A stretch of DNA of 64,000 bases from NCBI RefSeq assembly GCF_019041915.1, contig NZ_JAHPYF010000006.1, forward strand, positions 86,656-150,655, in the 5' to 3' direction. The translations under genes and the position numbers were made by a program. Of the stretch, positions 60,303 to 64,000 are shown one piece after another. Position 1 is the stretch's first letter. Each line of letters begins with the position of its first letter. The stretch comes from Collinsella sp. MSK.8.10. GTDB lineage: Bacteria > Actinomycetota > Coriobacteriia > Coriobacteriales > Coriobacteriaceae. The notes below the pieces were generated by a model, which saw only the letters and a list, made by a program, of their open reading frames with translations, was not told the DNA's origin and made no database searches.

Positions 60303-61139
60303 CTAGGCGCCAATCGCACGACGATACTCTGCCATTACCTGCGCATCGGCAGCTGCGGGGTCGGCAAAATAGCGCCCGTCATAGGTCTCGGCCGAAACAA
60401 CTCCGCGATAGCCACGCGCCACCAGCCTATCTAGGTCGGCGCGCATATCGCGGTTGCCGTCACCCCAAGCAAGATGCGTCGTGCCATCTGCCGCAACATC
60501 GACAAAATGCACGTGGGCGACATCATCGCCAAGCAGATCGAAATAATCGTCGATGGTATCCCCCGCCACCGCCATGGCGCCCATATCCAGGCACGCCTTA
60601 AGTGCCGGATGATCAACTGCCTCGATCATGCGCTTCGTGTCGGCCGCCGAGTTCACGATCATCGACTCAACCGGCTGTAGGGCCTCGAGCACCAGTCGCA
60701 CACCGCGTTCTCCCGCATGCTCGGCAATCGCACGCAACATCGAGGCGCTGCGACCCCATGCGTCCTCGATCGGCTCGTTCAAAAATGCCCAGCCGCTCGA
60801 GACCATGACCTGCTCAGCTCCAAGTTCCGCCGCGATATCTACAACGTTCTTAAAGTACGCGAGCGTGCGGGCACGCGCCTCATTCCCGCGCGCCGCGATA
60901 TTCCACGGCTTGGGGTTGTTCTGTTCGGGACAAAGCCCCACAATCCGAACTCCATACCGCTGCGACAGCTCCCGCACCTGCTCGAGCGAATCGTATCCAT
61001 GGCAATCGACATACAGATGCATCGCCCCGGTCCAAAGCTCGCAACACGTGTAGCCCGAGGCCGCTGCCGAAGAAAAGAATTCCTCAAGGTCAAAATAACG
61101 ATGGCTGATATTCATGACGGCAAGCTGCGGATACTCCAT
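60303..61139 (-). CDS. Sugar phosphate isomerase/epimerase family protein, FrlC-like
   Basis: The 278-residue TIM barrel (AP endonuclease 2 fold) has the metal ligands of the family in LVLEALQPVES, KACLDMGAM, HVHFVDVA and VSAETYD. The middle resembles FrlC, which epimerises psicoselysine to fructoselysine (LEPLTPYESNV-type and GDxxxHxHxVD patterns). ATG 61139 has AAAGG 8 nt upstream; a GTG three codons earlier is in frame. It is the last gene after a mannose-family PTS, so a role on the imported sugar adduct fits. Other ketose 3-epimerases remain possible. Confidence 0.8.
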   Translation of the reverse strand: MEYPQLAVMNISHRYFDLEEFFSSAAASGYTCCELWTGAMHLYVDCHGYDSLEQVRELSQRYGVRIVGLCPEQNNPKPWNIAARGNEARARTLAYFKNVVDIAAELGAEQVMVSSGWAFLNEPIEDAWGRSASMLRAIAEHAGERGVRLVLEALQPVESMIVNSAADTKRMIEAVDHPALKACLDMGAMAVAGDTIDDYFDLLGDDVAHVHFVDVAADGTTHLAWGDGNRDMRADLDRLVARGYRGVVSAETYDGRYFADPAAADAQVMAEYRRAIGA

Positions 61140-61160
61140 CTTGTCCACCTTTCGGCAAAA

Positions 61161-61190
61161 GGGCGCCGCAGCACAATGTGCACGACGCCC
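61161..61190 (-). terminator. Terminator or attenuator after the PTS IID gene
   Basis: The stem GGGCGTCGTGCAC / GTGCTGCGGCGCCC (two internal mismatches) is followed on the minus strand by TTTTGCC, before the epimerase start. Confidence 0.7.
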
Positions 61191-61222
61191 CCTCTTACAT
61201 TGTTTTAATTATGACGGATGCC

Positions 61223-62059
61223 CTACTGAACACCAAGCACTCCAAAGAACGCGCCGGCGATACTCACGAGTAGGATCACGAGCATAATGAGCAGCGGATT
61301 CATCTTCTTCTTGAGCATGAGATAGACGATTCCAAACAGCCCCATCGTGACAAAGCCCGGGAAGATTCCGTTGAGCAGCTCGGCGAGCGTCTGAGCGCCA
61401 TCGCCCGCGCCGACCATGAGCGGAATGTCCACGGTGACCATCTCCATGGTCATGGCACCGATCACCATGGCGCCCATGATAGAGGCCATCTTGACGATCG
61501 TGTCCATAATGCCCGATTCCTGGACCTTGCTGATCATGTCCGAGCCAAAGCGATATCCCACAAACGTCAGCAGGTAACGAATGATGTAGTGAGGGACGTT
61601 GAACACGAGCAGGAACAAAATCGGGCCAAGAATAGAGCCCTGCAGCGCCAGCGACGTGCCGACACCCGTTGCCAAAATTCGCAGCGTGCCCCAGTAGAAG
61701 GCATCGCCCACGCCGGACAGCGGTCCCATCAAAGCAAGCTTGACATTAGAGATCGCGCTCGTGTCAAAGTTATCTTCAGTGGCGTTGACTTCTTCCATTG
61801 CGGCAGCAATAGACATGGGGAGCGTCGAGATGTACGGCGTGACGTTATAGAGCTCCATATGGCGCTTGAGTGCGGCCTTAAAGTCTGCATCCTGCGGATA
61901 CAGCTTGCGAAGAATCGGCATAAGGGCCCACATAAAGCCGATATGGCCCATACGCTCGTAGTTCCAGGAGTGCTCATAGGGAATCGAGCGCCAGAACAGC
62001 TTCTTAAGATCTGCGCGGGTAATCAACCCGTCGTAGGAAGACTCAAACTTAAAACTCAT
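61223..62059 (-). CDS. PTS mannose-family transporter subunit IID
   Basis: IID forms the sugar channel together with IIC. The 278-residue protein has the family start (RADLKKLFWRSIPYEHSWNYERM, in parts: LFWRSIPYEHSWNYERM), VKLALMGPLSGVGDAFYWGT and several C-terminal hydrophobic segments (LKKKMNPLLIMLVILLVSIAG). ATG 62059 has GGGAG 8 nt upstream and overlaps the IIC end by 11 nt. Confidence 0.93.
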   Translation of the reverse strand: MSFKFESSYDGLITRADLKKLFWRSIPYEHSWNYERMGHIGFMWALMPILRKLYPQDADFKAALKRHMELYNVTPYISTLPMSIAAAMEEVNATEDNFDTSAISNVKLALMGPLSGVGDAFYWGTLRILATGVGTSLALQGSILGPILFLLVFNVPHYIIRYLLTFVGYRFGSDMISKVQESGIMDTIVKMASIMGAMVIGAMTMEMVTVDIPLMVGAGDGAQTLAELLNGIFPGFVTMGLFGIVYLMLKKKMNPLLIMLVILLVSIAGAFFGVLGVQ

Positions 62060-62839
62060 CGAACCCACTCCCAATCGCAGGATCCTCGGTTGCCACTGCG
62101 GGCTGCTCCGCCTTTTTCTTCTCGCCCAAAACCGTCATCGCGACGACGATGATCGCGGCAAAGATCGCCACGCCCGTCGTGCTAATGCCAAAGTAGGCGA
62201 CGAGGAAGAAGCCAGCGAAGAAGAACGGAGCCACTGTTTTGTTCATAATCATCTGCGCCAGCATCGCAAAGCCGAGTGCGGGCAAGAAGGCGGCGGCAAC
62301 ATCCATGCCGGTCTGAACGAAATCGGGGATGATGTTGAGCAGGCTGGCAACGGCATCGGCGCCAAAGAAGAATGCCAGGGGAATAATCAGCAGGCCGCAC
62401 CAGCTCTGCGCGTAACCGGCGATGAGCATGTTGCGCGTGATGGCCTTGGTGTCTCCGTCCTCGACGTTTTTGTCGATACGGTGCACCAGCAGCAGCATCA
62501 CCGGCTGGCCCAGGGCAGTATCGAGCGCCAGGACGATCGTTGCGATGGGAATGCCCAGGGTCAGGGCCGCCGAAGCGTCCGCGCCGGCCTGCATGGCAAG
62601 AGATACGCCCAGGATAGTGCCGGAAATCGTATCGGGCGGGTTATAGGCGCCGACCGAGATGGCGCCGACCATGGCAAGCTCCATCGTGGCGCCCATGATC
62701 GTGCCGGCACCACATCGCCCATGACAAGGCCGACCAACGGTCCGAGCACAATGGGGCGCTGGAGGTAGCTCGTGCCCGTCAGCCACTCGGAATAACCCAA
62801 AAGGGCAATAAGGAAAATCAGGATTGTCTTGATAACCAT
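62049..62839 (-). pseudogene. PTS mannose-family transporter subunit IIC with a frameshift
   Basis: The N-terminal part (MVIKTILIFLIALLGYSEWL ... GPLVGLVMGDV) and the rest (GTIMGATMELAMVGAISVGA to the C-terminus) are clear IIC sequence but lie in different frames. The break is at about 62705-62711, in GATGTGGTGCCGGCACG; one missing base would restore GDVVAGTIMG and a normal 263-residue protein. There is no homopolymer or slippery site. Either a true mutation disables the transporter or it is a sequencing error; everything else in the gene is intact. Confidence 0.88.
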
Positions 62840-62847
62840 GATGGCCC

Positions 62848-63318
62848 CTAACCGATGACCTTCGCGGCGTCAGTCTTCGCATCTGCCGGAATCATCTGAA
62901 TGAACAGCTCGTAGCCCTCGCCGAGCAGCTCTTTGACGTATGCCTCGTTTTCGGGCGTGAGAAATACGCTGGTCGAGACCTGGCGGGCATCCTCGCTAAA
63001 GGCAACATTGCCGAGGTTGATCTTCTTGACGCCCATCGCCTTGGCGACGGCACCGGCCTGCCGGATCGTCTCGCAAACCACGAAGAGCTTGTACTTGTCG
63101 GTCACACCGCTCTGAAGCGCCTTGACGGCGTCCTCGGTGTTTTTGACAACGACCTTGCAGCCCTCCGGCTTTGCAAGAGACAGGGCCTGCAGGCGAAGCT
63201 TGTCGTCAAGAACCGTATCGCTCACCAGCAGGATGCAGTCGGCACCCAGAGCCGAGGTCCAGCTAACGGCAACCTGGCCGTGAAGCAGGCGATAGTCCAC
63301 GCGAATCATCTGAATCAT
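62848..63318 (-). CDS. PTS mannose-family transporter subunit IIB
   Basis: IIB takes phosphate from IIA and gives it to the incoming sugar. The 156-residue protein has the active-site His13 in IRVDYRLLHGQVAVSW, the hallmark of mannose/sorbose IIB, and INLGNVAFSEDARQVST. The length is normal. It ends 8 nt before IIC. Confidence 0.94.
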   Translation of the reverse strand: MIQMIRVDYRLLHGQVAVSWTSALGADCILLVSDTVLDDKLRLQALSLAKPEGCKVVVKNTEDAVKALQSGVTDKYKLFVVCETIRQAGAVAKAMGVKKINLGNVAFSEDARQVSTSVFLTPENEAYVKELLGEGYELFIQMIPADAKTDAAKVIG

Positions 63319-63334
63319 GATGTGCTCCTAACGT

Positions 63335-63751
63335 TTAAAACTCATCGAGTTCGGCCTGCCCCAGCAGGTCGTTGACGTACTTGACCTTGGTGTCGTCCGC
63401 ATCGACGATCTGGCGAATGGCCTCATCGATCGGGGTGGAGTCGGGTACGAACAGCAGCTGAATAAGGAGCGGCAGGTTCAAATTGGTCACCAGGTGCGTG
63501 TTGGGGCGCGTCTGGACGATCTTGGTGAATTCGTTGTTGACGCTGCCGCCAAAGAGGTCGGTGCAAACGACGACCTCATCGTCCGCGGCAAAGCCGTCCA
63601 GAATCGCTGCGGCCTCCTTGACCAGGTCCTCGTTTCCGTCGACATACATAGAGAGCGCATGGACGTTTTCGCGCTCGCCGGAAAGCAGGCCGATGCTCTC
63701 GACGATTCCAGACGCAAAATGAGCATGGGATGCCACGATAAACTGCCTCAT
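63335..63751 (-). CDS. PTS mannose-family transporter subunit IIA
   Basis: IIA accepts phosphate from HPr. The 138-residue protein begins MRQFIVASHAHFASGIVES, with the likely phosphorylated His9, and has VVVCTDLFGGSVNNEF and TNLNLPLLIQLL. ATG 63751 has AAAGGGG 6 nt upstream. It lies 16 nt before IIB. Confidence 0.93.
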   Translation of the reverse strand: MRQFIVASHAHFASGIVESIGLLSGERENVHALSMYVDGNEDLVKEAAAILDGFAADDEVVVCTDLFGGSVNNEFTKIVQTRPNTHLVTNLNLPLLIQLLFVPDSTPIDEAIRQIVDADDTKVKYVNDLLGQAELDEF

Positions 63752-63786
63752 TCGATTCCCCTTTCTTGCGAATTTCGGCATAAAAA

Positions 63787-63810
63787 TGCCCGGACGCATG
63801 CGCCCGGGCA
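63787..63810 (-). terminator. Terminator/attenuator between the SIS gene and PTS IIA
   Basis: The stem TGCCCGGGCG / CGTCCGGGCA with loop CAT is followed on the minus strand by TTTTTA. It probably reduces read-through from the SIS gene into the PTS genes. Confidence 0.8.
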
Positions 63811-63845
63811 GGGTGCTTCTTGATCAGTAGCTTATTTGTCACCGA

Positions 63846-64000
63846 TTAGTAGTCGAACTGGTGATAGTAACGACGGTAGTTGAGGTTGTGCTTAGTGACC
63901 GTCTCGTAGTAAGCAGCAAGGCGATCGGTAATCAGCGAGGAGAGGATCCACGGGGAGACGATGACGCGGAACTCGTCGTCAAGGCCGGGGATCGCGAACT
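63846..64000 (-). CDS. SIS-domain sugar enzyme, partial (only the C-terminus in the window)
   Basis: Only 50 C-terminal codons are present: FAIPGLDDEFRVIVSPWIL, then SSLITDRLAAYYETVTKHN and LNYRRYYHQFDY. This ending, with a Leu/Tyr-rich helix and final RRYY..., is like SIS-domain deglycases such as FrlB/GfrF. It is the first visible gene of the PTS cluster. With so little sequence the family call is tentative. Confidence 0.6.
   Translation of the reverse strand, partial: FAIPGLDDEFRVIVSPWILSSLITDRLAAYYETVTKHNLNYRRYYHQFDY

Noticed and set aside
62700..62715. Programmed ribosomal frameshift in PTS IIC
   Set aside because: No slippery heptamer or downstream structure suited to it; a one-base deletion explains the data better.

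Overview
The window is a high-GC bacterial chromosome segment with dense, mostly minus-strand housekeeping operons. Gene content (RicT next to tmk and holB, a TTG-started topoisomerase I with three zinc ribbons and a Lys/Ala tail, HypA/HypB beside TatA/TatC, a Mn-dependent pyrophosphatase, many GTG/TTG starts, strong GGAGG ribosome-binding sites) suggests an actinobacterium of class Coriobacteriia, most likely the anaerobic gut genus Collinsella. This is judged from protein character and gene order, not from a database search. I see no rRNA, CRISPR array, prophage or transposase gene.

Layout. 1-6.8 kb: a partial exported solute-binding lipoprotein, a possible nuclease-fold protein, comF, ricT, holB, tmk. 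7-15.5 kb: a zinc-ribbon membrane protein, topA, hypB, hypA, tatC, tatA, an orphan STAS protein, an aminotransferase. 15.9-26.7 kb: nhaA, ppaC, glucokinase, a GntR/UTRA regulator, manA, pcrA, uppP, a universal stress protein. 27-35.9 kb: a BceRS-like two-component system, an aminotransferase plus ornithine-cyclodeaminase-family pair facing a PucR regulator, purH, a GNAT enzyme. 36-50.7 kb: a DUF2207 protein, gluQ, two metallophosphoesterases, an operon of a UBA/DUF4342-like protein with a two-component system, an orphan PTS IIB, tRNA-Leu(UAA), ppx, divIC, eno, mazG, and a stand-alone LarC2-like protein. 51-60.1 kb: a complete histidine pathway with a fused HisZ-HisG first enzyme and a convergent PHP-type histidinol phosphatase. 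60.3-64 kb: a mannose-family PTS with an SIS-domain enzyme and a FrlC-like epimerase, which looks like an Amadori-compound locus; its EIIC gene carries a frameshift.

The most unusual layer is intergenic. (1) Two copies of a roughly 220-bp element with related ends (1034-1250, 15570-15797). (2) Dispersed hairpin modules, several exactly 31 nt long, with different stems but a shared GGGAC/GGGTCA-type loop, mostly at gene 3' ends and sometimes doubled head to head as in REPINs. (3) Large nested palindromes of 57-129 bp after manA/pcrA, uppP, uspA, ppx, near larC2, and inside the his operon. No mobilising enzyme is encoded here, so the link to a RAYT-type transposase is a hypothesis.

How the genes cooperate: tmk-holB-ricT and hisZGDCBHAFIE are translationally packed operons. 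HypA/HypB, the Tat translocase and LarC2 point to nickel enzymes, at least one possibly exported. glk, manA and the PTS genes feed glycolysis through enolase.
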